Of a stretch of DNA of 64,000 nt, positions 27,446-36,468 are shown piece after piece (positions within the stretch are counted from its first letter, which is position 1; each line of letters starts with the position of its first letter). Origin of the DNA: Bin5 sp034422415. GTDB lineage: Bacteria > Chloroflexota > Anaerolineae > Caldilineales > Caldilineaceae. The DNA lies in contig OZ241871.1 of NCBI GenBank assembly GCA_965202955.1, positions 4,464,001-4,528,000 on the forward strand. Direction: 5' to 3'. The notes beneath the pieces were generated by a model, which was not told where the DNA came from, searched no databases, and worked only from the letters and a program-made list of their open reading frames with translations. A program made the translations under genes and the position numbers.

Positions 27446-27952
27446 CTACTCTTCGGGCCCGTCCGCGATCGGGGCAACCGGGAGCGCAGCCGGTCCAAAG
27501 CGCAATCCGTACTTTCTCATTGTCGCAGGCCAGAGCAGCCAGACGAGACCGATCAGCGGCTGGAACAGGGGGAAATAGCCATAATCTGCGCCGAAATGGC
27601 GCCATACTGTACGCCCGATGAGTTCGGGCATTGTCAGACTGAGGCCCCCAACCAACAGTGTCAGGACCGACTCCAATCCCAGAACGCCGACCGAGAGCCA
27701 CCAGGCCCAGTGCTCGCGACGGGCAAATCCGATGGTGGCGGTCAGATAGCAGACAGCAGCCACCAAGCTCAGGCTGGGGGCAAGATAGTTGTCTACGCCT
27801 TCTTTTAACAGGAGTTGGAATAGCGCCCGCACACCGGTTGAGAAGGCAAGGAGCGGATAGGATACGGCCAAGATGTGGCCGAAGACGGTCACCAACTCGG
27901 TTGACGCTGATTTCGGCCCGGTCGGGCCCAAATCTTCCCCTGGAGTGTGCAT
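27446..27952 (-). CDS. Hypothetical membrane protein
   Basis: 168 residues with about four hydrophobic helices (LVTVFGHILAVSYPLLAF, YLAPSLSLVAAVCYLTATIGF, WLSVGVLGLESVLTLLVGGL, LFQPLIGLVWLLWPATM). No family is recognised. Its stop codon abuts the permease start, so the genes are translationally linked. It could be an accessory membrane component of the iron-type importer, but this is only context. Confidence 0.65.
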   Translation of the reverse strand: MHTPGEDLGPTGPKSASTELVTVFGHILAVSYPLLAFSTGVRALFQLLLKEGVDNYLAPSLSLVAAVCYLTATIGFARREHWAWWLSVGVLGLESVLTLLVGGLSLTMPELIGRTVWRHFGADYGYFPLFQPLIGLVWLLWPATMRKYGLRFGPAALPVAPIADGPEE

Positions 27953-27998
27953 GGTCTCTGTCGAGATTTCCTTCGTATAGTAGGAAGACGCGGTCCGC

Positions 27999-28622
27999 TC
28001 AAGAGGCTGCCAGCCACTCCTCTATGAAACTTCTCGCCTCATCGTAGCAGCGAATCACCGGCACGGCGGGGTAGTCGTCGACGACGTTCTGCGGGGGATC
28101 GAAGAGCACACCGACGTCGGCCCGTTGCAACATGGCGATGTCGTTGTATGAGTCGCCTATCGCGAGCGTCTGAAACTGAAGCTCGCGGAATGCCGTCACG
28201 GCGCAGCGCTTGGATTCATCGAGGCGCAGGCGATAGCCGGTGAGGGTCCCTTCCTTATCGACCTCCAGCGAGTGGCAGAAAATGGTCGGGTAGCCGAGTT
28301 TTGCCATCAGCGGCTTGGCGAACTCGTAAAAGGTATCGGAGAGGATGACAAACTGGGTCCGTTCGCGGACCCAGGCGGAAAACTCCTCCGCGCCGGGAAG
28401 GGGAGAAATCGTAGCGATCACTTCCTGAATATCCTGCAGGCGCAGGCCTCGCTCCTTCAGAATCCGGATCCGCATCTGCATGAGTTGGTCGTAGTCGGAG
28501 ATGTCCCGCGTCGTCAGGCGCAGCTGCTCGATGCCGGTCTTTTCGGCGAAGGCGATCCAGATTTCGGGAACAAGCACGCCTTCCAGGTCGCTGACGATGA
28601 GCCGAGGTCTGGAATCTGCCAA
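27999..28622 (-). CDS. thrH: ThrH-like phosphoserine phosphatase/homoserine phosphotransferase
   Basis: 207 residues, HAD superfamily. Motif I reads SDLEGVLVPEIW, the ThrH form in which the second Asp of DxD is Glu (DxE). Motif II is ILSDTFYEF, motif III includes the Lys of DESKR, and motif IV is AIGDSYNDIAML. Characterised ThrH dephosphorylates phosphoserine and can transfer the phosphate to homoserine. It lies 14 nt downstream of the histidine phosphatase gene on the same strand. Confidence 0.9.
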   Translation of the reverse strand: MADSRPRLIVSDLEGVLVPEIWIAFAEKTGIEQLRLTTRDISDYDQLMQMRIRILKERGLRLQDIQEVIATISPLPGAEEFSAWVRERTQFVILSDTFYEFAKPLMAKLGYPTIFCHSLEVDKEGTLTGYRLRLDESKRCAVTAFRELQFQTLAIGDSYNDIAMLQRADVGVLFDPPQNVVDDYPAVPVIRCYDEARSFIEEWLAAS

Positions 28623-28636
28623 CTGATGCTCCTCTC

Positions 28637-29359
28637 TCAGTAGGTCAAGTCATTATCCGCCAGATGTTCGGTCCGGTTCACATAGCGGATGAAGGCCACG
28701 CTGCTTCTGCCATTCCAGGGAAGAAAGTCGACGCGCGTGATGCCTGTGTTGTGGTGGTTGAAGTAGAATTCGTTGCCTGGGAGCCGGCCGACAATCGCCT
28801 TGAGCAGACTGTCCATGAATGTGCCGTGGCTGACGGCCGCAATCGAGTCATCTTCGGCCAGCTCACCCGCCATCCGGTGCAAAGTCTCCAGTACGCGCAG
28901 CGCGCGCGCGTGGCATCCCTCCTGATCTTCCTCGCCGCCGTACCACCACCCACCTTCTCCGATCCCGTCCAGCCGGAAACCAGGAAACTCCTGGGCCATC
29001 TGATCTCGACCCAGGCCCGGGTATCCGACGGCATCGGCGTTCAGGCCCTTGCGTTCGAATATGCCGCCGTGCTCGTGCAGGTCGATCCAGACGGATGGCT
29101 CCTGACTCAAGGCATCGGCGAGCGGCTGCATCGTCTGCATAGTTCGCAGCATCGGGCTGCAGAAGAGACGCTTGATCGGGTGGCCGCCGAGGTATGTTCC
29201 CAGACGGGCGGCCTGTTGCTCACCCATTCCGGTGAGCGGCGGCTCGGCGACCCGCTGAATCATGTAATCTTCCATGGAGTACGACCCGGGTTCCGCCTTG
29301 AGCTCTTCACCGAGCTGATTGTTGGAAGACTGACCGTGACGAATCAGATAGAGGATCAT
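28637..29359 (-). CDS. Histidine phosphatase (phosphoglycerate mutase-like) family protein
   Basis: 240 residues from ATG 29359; the frame is open upstream to 29458 but those residues look non-coding. The catalytic RHG motif is at the very start (MILYLIRHGQSSNNQ). The family core continues with PLTGMGEQQAARLGTYL, LFCSPMLRTMQTMQPLA, and the second His in AVSHGTFMDSLLKA. Substrate unknown. It lies 14 nt upstream of thrH, suggesting shared expression. Confidence 0.85.
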   Translation of the reverse strand: MILYLIRHGQSSNNQLGEELKAEPGSYSMEDYMIQRVAEPPLTGMGEQQAARLGTYLGGHPIKRLFCSPMLRTMQTMQPLADALSQEPSVWIDLHEHGGIFERKGLNADAVGYPGLGRDQMAQEFPGFRLDGIGEGGWWYGGEEDQEGCHARALRVLETLHRMAGELAEDDSIAAVSHGTFMDSLLKAIVGRLPGNEFYFNHHNTGITRVDFLPWNGRSSVAFIRYVNRTEHLADNDLTY

Positions 29360-29720
29360 CGGGATGGTACTCGCTTGCCTGTATAGATCGGCCAAAATGC
29401 CAGACGTAAGAACCGTTTTCCGACTGTAGAGAATACCTGAACTCAGGAGAAATGGCAAGATTTAGAGTAGGAGAACAGGGGAGAGCGTGGTGTGAAGTCC
29501 GGCAAGTTTTTATTCGCTATAATAATTCTTATACAAAGTTAAGTATGAAGAGGGAGGGGTGCCCCTACGCCGTTGGCTGATGTTGGCAGGAGCCGATCCG
29601 TCCTTTCGTTTTTGGATGGAAGGCGCAGCAGGTGTACATTACGCTTTGCGCGACGCTGGAGGCTGCGCGTCCTCGCGGGTGGAGAAGCGAGAGAAGGAGA
29701 TCATCCAGGCGGCTAAGTTG
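29360..29720. other. Divergent intergenic region with a TATAAT box
   Basis: 361 nt between the histidine phosphatase (minus) and TrkH (plus). It contains AT-rich sequence with a perfect TATAAT at 29518-29523 on the plus strand; no good -35 box is found 16-18 nt upstream. An in-frame GTG at 29559 and ATGs at 29580 and 29616 could extend the TrkH gene to the 5' side. No other coding signal is seen. Confidence 0.4.
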
Positions 29721-31256
29721 ATGAGCGACCGGTCCTTGGGGTCAGATGACGGTAGACTAGTCGAAGAAGGCGGGGACGTATCCGGGGACTACCTGTTGAA
29801 GCTGGCCCCTGAGCAGCAATCGGGCGCTGCCCAAGGCCAGGCTGCACCGTCGCGGGCGGGGAACGCGCTCCGACCGGTTGAAAGCGGACAACGCAGGTCC
29901 CGCCTCCACTCGGCGCACGTCCTGATCATTGGATTCGCCGGCATCATCCTGGTGGGCACGCTGCTGCTGAAGCTGCCGGCCGCGTCCTCATCGGGCGTCC
30001 CATTGTCATGGATCGAGGCTCTATTCACGGCCACGAGCGCGGTGACGGTCACCGGGCTGGGCGTGCTGACGACCGCGACCGACCTGACGCGCTTCGGCCA
30101 GCTGATCATTCTCGTGCTCCTCCAGGTCGGCGGCGTTGGGTTTATCGCTTTCAGTGTGTTGCTTTTTCGCCTGGTCGGGCGGCGCGTAACACTGAACGAA
30201 CGCTTCCTGATCCAGCAGTCGCTGGGCGGCGAAAGGCTCATCTCTTTCGGCAGCCGCTGGGGACGGCTCGGCAGCGTCGTCAATCTCGCGGCCTATGTCC
30301 TTATTGTAACGCTGATGATCGAAGCGGTGGGGGCTCTGCTGCTCTGGTTGCGATGGCGGACGGCGTTTCCCGACGGCGAAGCGCTGTGGCTGGCCATCTT
30401 CCACGCCGTCAGCAGCTATTGCAATGCCGGATTCGACCTCTTCACCGGCAGCGGCCACGCGCCCGTCTTCGGATTTGGCGCCGACTATTTCACATTGGCT
30501 GTGATGGCCGTCCTGATCATTTTGGGCGGCTTTGGCGTCGCCGTGCTATACGACCTGGTCAGCTCTTTCCGAAATCGCATGCTGGCCCTCAACACGCGGA
30601 TAACCCTGGCGTTGAGTGGCGTGCTCCTGCTCGCCGGCCTTGCCGTCATGCTACTTGACCGGCAGCTCTACGAGGTCACATTGTCGGCCCTGAACACCGG
30701 CGAGCAGCTGGCCGTCAGCATCTTCACCGTCATCTCGGCGCGTACGGCCGGTCTTACCATCCTGCCGCCGGAGCAGCTGAGCCAGAGCACGCAGTTGATG
30801 CTTCTTTTCTGGATGTTTGTCGGCGGAGCGCCGGCGAGCATGGCCGGCGGCGTCACCAGCAGCACCTTCGGTGTTCTGCTCATCTCGGCGCTGGCGACCG
30901 CAAAGGGGGGCGATAACGAAGCGGTCGCGTTCGGGCGTTCGGTGCCAAGAGAGACACTTAACAAAGCGGTGGCGATCATGACGGTCAGCACGCTGCTCGT
31001 CGCGGGCGTTACGATGCTCTTGTCGCTGCTGCACGAAGGCGACATCTTTGCGCTCGGATTTGAGGTCGTGAGCGCGTTTGCCAACGCCGGTTATTCGCTG
31101 GGATTTACCTCGAAGCTGGACGCCTGGGGGCAGGCCGCGATCGCATTTACCATGTTCTGGGGCCGCCTGGGGCCGTTGACCATCGTCATCGCACTGGCCC
31201 AGCGCGAGCGGCCCACTTTGCTCCACTATCCGGAGGAACCGGTGATTTTGGGCTAG
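29721..31256 (+). CDS. trkH: TrkH/KtrB-family potassium uptake protein
   Basis: 511 residues from ATG 29721; earlier in-frame starts down to 29559 are possible. It is the K+-translocating subunit of a Trk/Ktr system. About ten membrane helices and the four pore-loop (selectivity filter) regions are visible: ATSAVTVTGLGVL, SSYCNAGFDLF, SARTAGLTIL and SAFANAGYSLGFT. The filter Gly residues are intact. The N-terminal ~70 residues are hydrophilic and variable. No TrkA/KtrA regulator gene is adjacent. Confidence 0.9.
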   Translation: MSDRSLGSDDGRLVEEGGDVSGDYLLKLAPEQQSGAAQGQAAPSRAGNALRPVESGQRRSRLHSAHVLIIGFAGIILVGTLLLKLPAASSSGVPLSWIEALFTATSAVTVTGLGVLTTATDLTRFGQLIILVLLQVGGVGFIAFSVLLFRLVGRRVTLNERFLIQQSLGGERLISFGSRWGRLGSVVNLAAYVLIVTLMIEAVGALLLWLRWRTAFPDGEALWLAIFHAVSSYCNAGFDLFTGSGHAPVFGFGADYFTLAVMAVLIILGGFGVAVLYDLVSSFRNRMLALNTRITLALSGVLLLAGLAVMLLDRQLYEVTLSALNTGEQLAVSIFTVISARTAGLTILPPEQLSQSTQLMLLFWMFVGGAPASMAGGVTSSTFGVLLISALATAKGGDNEAVAFGRSVPRETLNKAVAIMTVSTLLVAGVTMLLSLLHEGDIFALGFEVVSAFANAGYSLGFTSKLDAWGQAAIAFTMFWGRLGPLTIVIALAQRERPTLLHYPEEPVILG

Positions 31257-31344
31257 TAAAAAGGTTTTGTGTTGGATTGAATGGTGTGGATTTGTTGGTT
31301 GAAAATATAAATGACTATACGAAATATGGGAGAACTCTGACATC

Positions 31345-32406
31345 ATGACCGATTCGAGCAGTTACACACTCGACGACATGCGGGCCGGCGCTGAGGTGGC
31401 GGTCAGAATCTGTATGGCGGTGCAGCCCGGGGAGCGCGTACTGATCCTTGGCGACGAAAGTTCGGCCCTGATCACCCAGGCGCTCGCCGAGGCCGCGGGC
31501 CCCGTCGCCGAGCAGGTCGAAACGCGCACGCTTGAACAGGTCGGCGTTCGCCCGATCACATCGATGCCGGACCAGCTGCAGGGCCTTTTGGAGCGGTTCC
31601 AACCCCATGTCAGCTTCTACACGGCGAGCAGCCGGCCGGGAGAGCTCAAGTTTCGAATGGCTTACATGCCGGCGGTCATGCAGGCCAATCCTGAAGGCGC
31701 CCGCCACGGCCACATGATCAACATCACGCCGCCGCTCATGATGCAGGGAATGAGAGTTGATTATCAGCAGATTTACGACGTAACGATGCGCGTCCATGAG
31801 ATCGTGCGCAGCGCTGCCGAGATTCGCGTCACCAATCCCAAAGGCACCGAATTCAGCGCCACCTTCAACCCGGAGTTCAACTGGATTCCCTGCCACGGTC
31901 TCTATCACGAGCCGGGCAAATGGGGCAACCTGCCCGAGGGCGAGACGTTTACCTCGCCGCAGGATGTTAACGGTGTGCTAGTCGTCGATGAAATGGGCGA
32001 CTATTTCAGCGAGCGGTACGGGATTCTCGATACGCCGGTTGTTTTCGAAGTGGAAAACGGGCGCGTGCGCGCGGTGCGCTGCGAAGACAGCTCGCTTGAG
32101 GAGGATGTACGATCCTACATTTACGGCGCCGAGAATGCGGACCGGGCGGGCGAATTCGCGGTCGGCACAAACATTGCGCTGAAGGGGCTGGTGGGCAACC
32201 TGTTGCAGGATGAAAAGTTTCCCGGGGTCCACGTCGCCTTCGGCGACCCCTACGGGAAGCAGACAGGCGCAGACTGGAAGTCGGAGCATCATGTCGATGT
32301 CATTCCGACAGAGTGTACGATAGATGTGGATGGACGAAGGATTATGTCGGGCGGAGATTTCGCTGCTGAGATTTTGGGGGGTGTATTGAATGGAGGGGTG
32401 GACTAA
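31345..32406 (+). CDS. Aminopeptidase (M29-like leucyl aminopeptidase family)
   Basis: 353 residues. The protein has the order seen in the M29-type aminopeptidases annotated as leucyl aminopeptidase: an N-terminal Rossmann-like part (ERVLILGDESSALITQALAEAA), then ITNP-like strand RVTNPKGTEFSATF, GNLPEGETFTSPQ (conserved metal-site Glu region) and the C-terminal HVAFGDPYGKQTGADWKSEHHVDVI, cited as HVAFGDPYG and SEHHVDVI. Expected to release N-terminal residues from peptides using divalent metals. An ATG with a GGGAGAA element upstream (31328-31334) supports the start. Confidence 0.85.
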   Translation: MTDSSSYTLDDMRAGAEVAVRICMAVQPGERVLILGDESSALITQALAEAAGPVAEQVETRTLEQVGVRPITSMPDQLQGLLERFQPHVSFYTASSRPGELKFRMAYMPAVMQANPEGARHGHMINITPPLMMQGMRVDYQQIYDVTMRVHEIVRSAAEIRVTNPKGTEFSATFNPEFNWIPCHGLYHEPGKWGNLPEGETFTSPQDVNGVLVVDEMGDYFSERYGILDTPVVFEVENGRVRAVRCEDSSLEEDVRSYIYGAENADRAGEFAVGTNIALKGLVGNLLQDEKFPGVHVAFGDPYGKQTGADWKSEHHVDVIPTECTIDVDGRRIMSGGDFAAEILGGVLNGGVD

Positions 32407-32520
32407 ATTTTTCTATGCGAAATTAGTTGCACGCCACGGTTTCGCAGGGTGACGCGTCGACGACGGTGGCTCGCCCTGCCGGAAGAGTCCAGCAGGCGGC
32501 GAGCGCGCTGGCGTCAGTCG

Positions 32521-33582
32521 CTATTCGGTCGCATTGAAGGTGGTAATGCGCGGGCGGAAGGCGCGGTCGAAGGCCTCCAACTTTTCCCTGAACCAGTCGT
32601 GCTGTTCCGGCCACTGCGACCGGTTTGTGGGGTCGGCGTTGTACCTGCGCAGCATCACCTGCCCCTGTTTGTGTTCGGGCAACTCGCGCCATTCCAATGC
32701 ATCGCCGATCTCGGCCCCGATATCCCCGCGCTGCTGGTATAGCGTATTATAGGAAACCTCGGCATCGCCCTCGCGGATAACCAGTTGGACGCCGATACCG
32801 CCATCGCGCATATTGTTAAACGCCGTCATGCGTAGCCGCCAGTGGCCTACGTCAAAGTTCATCCAGTTCTGCGATCGCGGTGTGCCCGGCCGGATGAAAC
32901 TGCCGCTGTTTTCGAGATGTTTGCGCAACGCCTGCCAGTATTCCAACTGCAGTTCGTTTTCGACAAGCTGATACTCCAATTGCAGTTCGTTTTCTACCTG
33001 CTGAAGCTGGTCCTCCAGCGTCGTTTCGTCGTCGTCCGGCGCAGCCGGCGACCCCGGCGGCGGCGTGCTGGCCGGTTCGGCCCTGTTCGGCGTCGAGGCG
33101 CCTTCGATCCAGCCGCTCGGCTTGCAGACCAGGCTGAACTTGGGCGCAAGCGGAGAGTCCCCGATTCTCCACAACTCCACCTCCAGGCCGAAGAACTGAG
33201 CGCTTTCGCCGGTCACCTCGTTCAACCAGTTGAGCGTATTTCGGTCTTCATGGGTGAACTGGGCGGCCACCCAGACCATCGTTACGGCCTTCAACTCGGC
33301 CGCGTAGGTAAGCAGCTGTCCGAGATGACTCTGGTCAGTGTGTTCGAGCTGATTGGCGATCACGACGTATCCGCCGCTCCCGCGGGAACGGCACACCACA
33401 CCGCGCGGGGAGGGCGTCACCCATCCCTCCATGTTCTCCAGTTCCAGTTCTAGATTAAGCGCCTCGCCCAGCATGGCCAGGCTGTCGCTACGCGAAATCC
33501 ATGAAGCAAAGTCACTGTCTTCGCTTACCCAAACTGTCCGCAACTCAACCTGTTCCAGGCGGCCAAAATCAAACTGTATCAT
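32521..33582 (-). CDS. DUF4268 domain protein with nuclease-like N-terminus
   Basis: 353 residues. The N-terminal ~150 residues (GYVVIANQLEHTDQSHLGQLLTYAAEL, VWVAAQFTHEDRNTLNWLN) resemble the restriction-endonuclease-like fold that precedes DUF4268. The C-terminal ~140 residues are DUF4268 (SQNWMNFDVGHWRLRMTAFNN, GIGVQLVIREGD, RRYNADPTNRSQW). The central linker holds an 11-residue tandem duplication (VENELQLEY twice) encoded by 33-bp direct repeats at 32939-33004. DUF4268 proteins often occur in defence-rich loci, but no partner genes are visible here. Function unproven. Confidence 0.82.
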   Translation of the reverse strand: MIQFDFGRLEQVELRTVWVSEDSDFASWISRSDSLAMLGEALNLELELENMEGWVTPSPRGVVCRSRGSGGYVVIANQLEHTDQSHLGQLLTYAAELKAVTMVWVAAQFTHEDRNTLNWLNEVTGESAQFFGLEVELWRIGDSPLAPKFSLVCKPSGWIEGASTPNRAEPASTPPPGSPAAPDDDETTLEDQLQQVENELQLEYQLVENELQLEYWQALRKHLENSGSFIRPGTPRSQNWMNFDVGHWRLRMTAFNNMRDGGIGVQLVIREGDAEVSYNTLYQQRGDIGAEIGDALEWRELPEHKQGQVMLRRYNADPTNRSQWPEQHDWFREKLEAFDRAFRPRITTFNATE

Positions 33583-33775
33583 TCGGTTTTCCCCTTATTG
33601 CCTTTGGCTGGTTATGGCGTCAGAAGGCAGACTTCACCTGGAACCTCGCCATGTCGGATCAACCGTGATCTGCCGTGCGGAGCGTCATCGACGCTTTGTT
33701 CTATCCGAAAGACGACAAATCACGACTACTTTTTAACTGATCTGAAATCATATTGCAAGCCGCGAAATGAACCAT

Positions 33776-33804
33776 TTGACAGAAAGGCGCGGCGTCGCTA
33801 TTAT
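33776..33804 (+). promoter_or_regulatory. Near-consensus sigma70-type promoter for tRNA-Gly
   Basis: TTGACA at 33776-33781, a 17-nt spacer, and TATTAT at 33799-33804. The tRNA gene begins about 60 nt downstream. The -35 is a perfect match and the -10 has one mismatch. Confidence 0.75.
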
Positions 33805-33864
33805 AGTTGATTGTTGGGGAAATTGCCACAGGCGAAAATCCCCAAGTTGGTCTGGCGAGAGTTT

Positions 33865-33936
33865 GCGGGCGTAGTTCAGTGGTAGAACGTCAGCTTCCCA
33901 AGCTGAATGTCGACGGTTCGAGTCCGTTCGCCCGCT
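33865..33936 (+). tRNA. tRNA-Gly (CCC)
   Basis: 72 nt. Acceptor stem GCGGGCG (33865-33871) pairs with CGCCCGC (33929-33935). The D-arm region is GTTCAGTGGTAGAAC. The anticodon stem-loop TCAGC-TTCCCAA-GCTGA gives anticodon CCC. The T-loop is TTCGAGT with a GACGG/CCGTT stem. The discriminator base is T, and the 3' CCA is not encoded. The sequence closely resembles other bacterial tRNA-Gly(CCC). Confidence 0.97.
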
Positions 33937-34484
33937 CTTCAGTCCCATTTCGGCAAGTAGCTTAGGCCGGCCTCATCGCAATCGCCCTCCGCGATCGAGC
34001 CTGAATCTGACCACACGCAGGACTTCACCGACCGCCCATAAGCTGCCAGGCAGGCTCCATGATCCGCCAATGTGTGGGTTTGTGGATTATAGTTTTCGGT
34101 TGTAATTGTCTATGCGAAGGGAAGGTGTTGAGGAGTCCAGACGTTGTTCGGATGGTCGGAATTGCGGAGGCCATTCAGAGGCTGCCTCCTTTCTCGCCGA
34201 AACCTTGGTGCACCCGGTATCGCTCCCAAATTTTTTCCTCGAATAGCAGTGTCCAAATGCCCGTTTCCCCAGGCGGACCGGGGCAGCCTACCCTCACCGG
34301 CTTGACTCAGGGAAGACATACAAGTATTCTGATGCCAGTGTGCTGGTTCGTCGGATAAAGGGAGTATGATTCTCGCTTGGGTTGACTATACGAAAGCGTC
34401 GATGATGACACGATACCGTCTCCCCGCCGATGCGGACTCGCACTGTTTTTCCGCAGCCTGATGGCCCCTTGAAGAAGCGCAAGC
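33937..34484. other. Intergenic region with no recognisable gene
   Basis: 548 nt between tRNA-Gly and the SLC13-type transporter. Open frames here (for example 34059-34358) have no family resemblance and atypical composition. No convincing hairpin with a T run, repeat or promoter was found. Confidence 0.5.
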
Positions 34485-36422
34485 ATGACAGCTGAAATGA
34501 TGGTTCTCGTCGTCATACTGGCGGCGGCGACATTTCTCTATCTCAGCGACTGGCTGTCCACCGAGACGACGTCTGCTCTTGCCATCGCCGCGCTGGCGCT
34601 GACCGGCATCCTCAACACGGGGGAGGCGCTTTCCGGCTTTGCCAGCACCGCCACGCTCACGGTAGCCGCCATGTTTGTTATCAGTGGAGGTCTGCTGCGG
34701 ACGGGAGCGCTTGAGATTGTGACAATTGGATTGAGCCGCTTCTCGGGCGACAGTCCGCGGCGCCTGCTGATGCTGCTGGGGGGCGTGATACCGCTGGCCA
34801 GCGCCGTCATGAACAACACGCCCGTGGTGGTCATGATGGCACCGGTCATTCTTTCGCTCAGTCAGCGCTTTCGCATTCCGCCGTCGAAGCTGCTCATCCC
34901 GCTGAGCTACTTTGCCGTGCTCGGGGGAACGATCACACTTTTGGGGACAAGCACCAACATTCTGGTCGACGATCTTTATCGCAACGCCGGCGGGCCCGGA
35001 TTCACCTTCCTGACATTTACGCCACTGGGTCTGATCTTCACCGTCGCCGGCGGGCTCTTTGTCGTCTTCACCAGCCAGAAGCTTCTGCCCGACCGCTCGC
35101 CTGCGGGCGCAATAGACGCCGGGCGCCACCAGCGGACCCCGTTTGTCGCTGAACTGGCAGTTGAGAGAGCGAGCCCACTGCTGGGCCAGACGGTAGAGGA
35201 GGTTTTCAGCGAAGGCATCGGCGCCCGCATGCCTCAGCGCAGATCGGAACGACATCATCGGCGACTCTCCCATCTGCGGGGCGCCCTGCGCGAGGACGGC
35301 GACGCTGAGGGGCGCATCGAGCTCCTGGAACTTCTGCGCGACAGCCAGCCGTACCGCGGCGGGCAGGGTGTGGGGCGCTTCGGCCGCATCGGTCGATTCG
35401 AGGCGAAAGAGGCGGGTTCGCTGCGGGTGCAGGAGGGCGACGTCCTGGTTATCTGCGGTCCGCCGCCGCTCATCGCCCGTTTCATCGAGACCTATTCGCC
35501 GGATGGAGTGGTCGCGGGCGCGAGCCAATCCGCGGCGACGGCCGACAGGACGACTGCCGGTTCCCCTGCGACTCGCATCGTAGAAGCGGTGATTTTGCCC
35601 GATTCGAGCGCGGTCGGCAGACAGCTGGCCCAACTTGACCTGGAAGGCAGCCACCAGGTGCACGTCCTTGGTTTGCAGCGGCACGGAGGCCAGCGGCGGG
35701 CCGGCCCGCGCCAGGCGCGCCTGAATCGCGGTGATGTTCTGCTGCTGCAGGGCACGCGATCCGGCCTTTTGGCCGCCAGCGAACATTTCAAGCTCTTACT
35801 AGTCGAGGGTGTCGAGTCGGCGATCGCCAGGCGGGCCAAAAACCGGCTGGCCCTCCTGATCATGGGCGCCGTCATCCTGCTGGCCAGCCTGACTGAGCTA
35901 CCCATTGTCATTCTTGCACTGGGCGGAGCGGCCATGATGGTGGTCACGCGCTGTCTGCGCTCGGACGAAGCGATGTCTTCGCTCGACGGTCCGACGCTCC
36001 TGCTGCTGGCGGGCACGATTCCGCTCGGCACAGCGATGGAGAAAACCGGCCTGGCCCAGTTGCTGGTCGATCAGCTTGTTAGGCTTTCCGGCCAGGTCAG
36101 CCCCGTCGTCATGGTGTCGTTGTTCTATCTGTTCACCAGCCTCCTGACCCAGCTGATCAGCAACAACGCCGTCGCCGTCCTGCTGACGCCGATCGCGCTC
36201 TCGATGGCTGCCACTTTGCAGGTCAACCCGCAACCGCTGTTGATGACAATCGCTTTCGGCGCATCGGCCAGCTTCATGACGCCAATGGGTTACCAGACCA
36301 ACGCCATCGTGCGCGGCGCCGGCGGTTATACGTTTGGAGATTACCTCCGGATTGGCATACCCTTGACGCTTATCATGTGGCTATTGGCAACAGTTCTGAT
36401 CCCCTACTTCTGGCCACTCTAG
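34485..36422 (+). CDS. SLC13/DASS-like transporter with internal TrkA_C-like domains
   Basis: 645 residues. Two blocks of membrane helices flank a soluble centre. The first block has SAVMNNTPVVVMMAP and LLGTSTNILVDDL. The last has LISNNAVAVLLTPIA and FMTPMGYQTNAIVRGAGGY. These are the paired SNT-like motifs of the divalent-anion:Na+ symporter fold. The central ~280 residues include two TrkA_C (RCK C-terminal)-like modules (ASPLLGQTVEEVF ... LRVQEGDVLVICGPP and SSAVGRQLAQLDLEG ... LNRGDVLLLQG). An Arg/His-rich stretch (residues ~245-275) interrupts the first module. Substrates of such proteins include sulfate or dicarboxylates; none can be chosen from sequence alone. Confidence 0.85.
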   Translation: MTAEMMVLVVILAAATFLYLSDWLSTETTSALAIAALALTGILNTGEALSGFASTATLTVAAMFVISGGLLRTGALEIVTIGLSRFSGDSPRRLLMLLGGVIPLASAVMNNTPVVVMMAPVILSLSQRFRIPPSKLLIPLSYFAVLGGTITLLGTSTNILVDDLYRNAGGPGFTFLTFTPLGLIFTVAGGLFVVFTSQKLLPDRSPAGAIDAGRHQRTPFVAELAVERASPLLGQTVEEVFSEGIGARMPQRRSERHHRRLSHLRGALREDGDAEGRIELLELLRDSQPYRGGQGVGRFGRIGRFEAKEAGSLRVQEGDVLVICGPPPLIARFIETYSPDGVVAGASQSAATADRTTAGSPATRIVEAVILPDSSAVGRQLAQLDLEGSHQVHVLGLQRHGGQRRAGPRQARLNRGDVLLLQGTRSGLLAASEHFKLLLVEGVESAIARRAKNRLALLIMGAVILLASLTELPIVILALGGAAMMVVTRCLRSDEAMSSLDGPTLLLLAGTIPLGTAMEKTGLAQLLVDQLVRLSGQVSPVVMVSLFYLFTSLLTQLISNNAVAVLLTPIALSMAATLQVNPQPLLMTIAFGASASFMTPMGYQTNAIVRGAGGYTFGDYLRIGIPLTLIMWLLATVLIPYFWPL

Positions 36423-36468
36423 GGACTGGAGAACGCCGTCCACCGACACACAGCAAGGAGACAGTTCA

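Noticed and set aside
34059..34358. Small open frame in the gap after tRNA-Gly
   Set aside because: No homology-like pattern, Cys- and Pro-rich random composition, no good ribosome-binding site.
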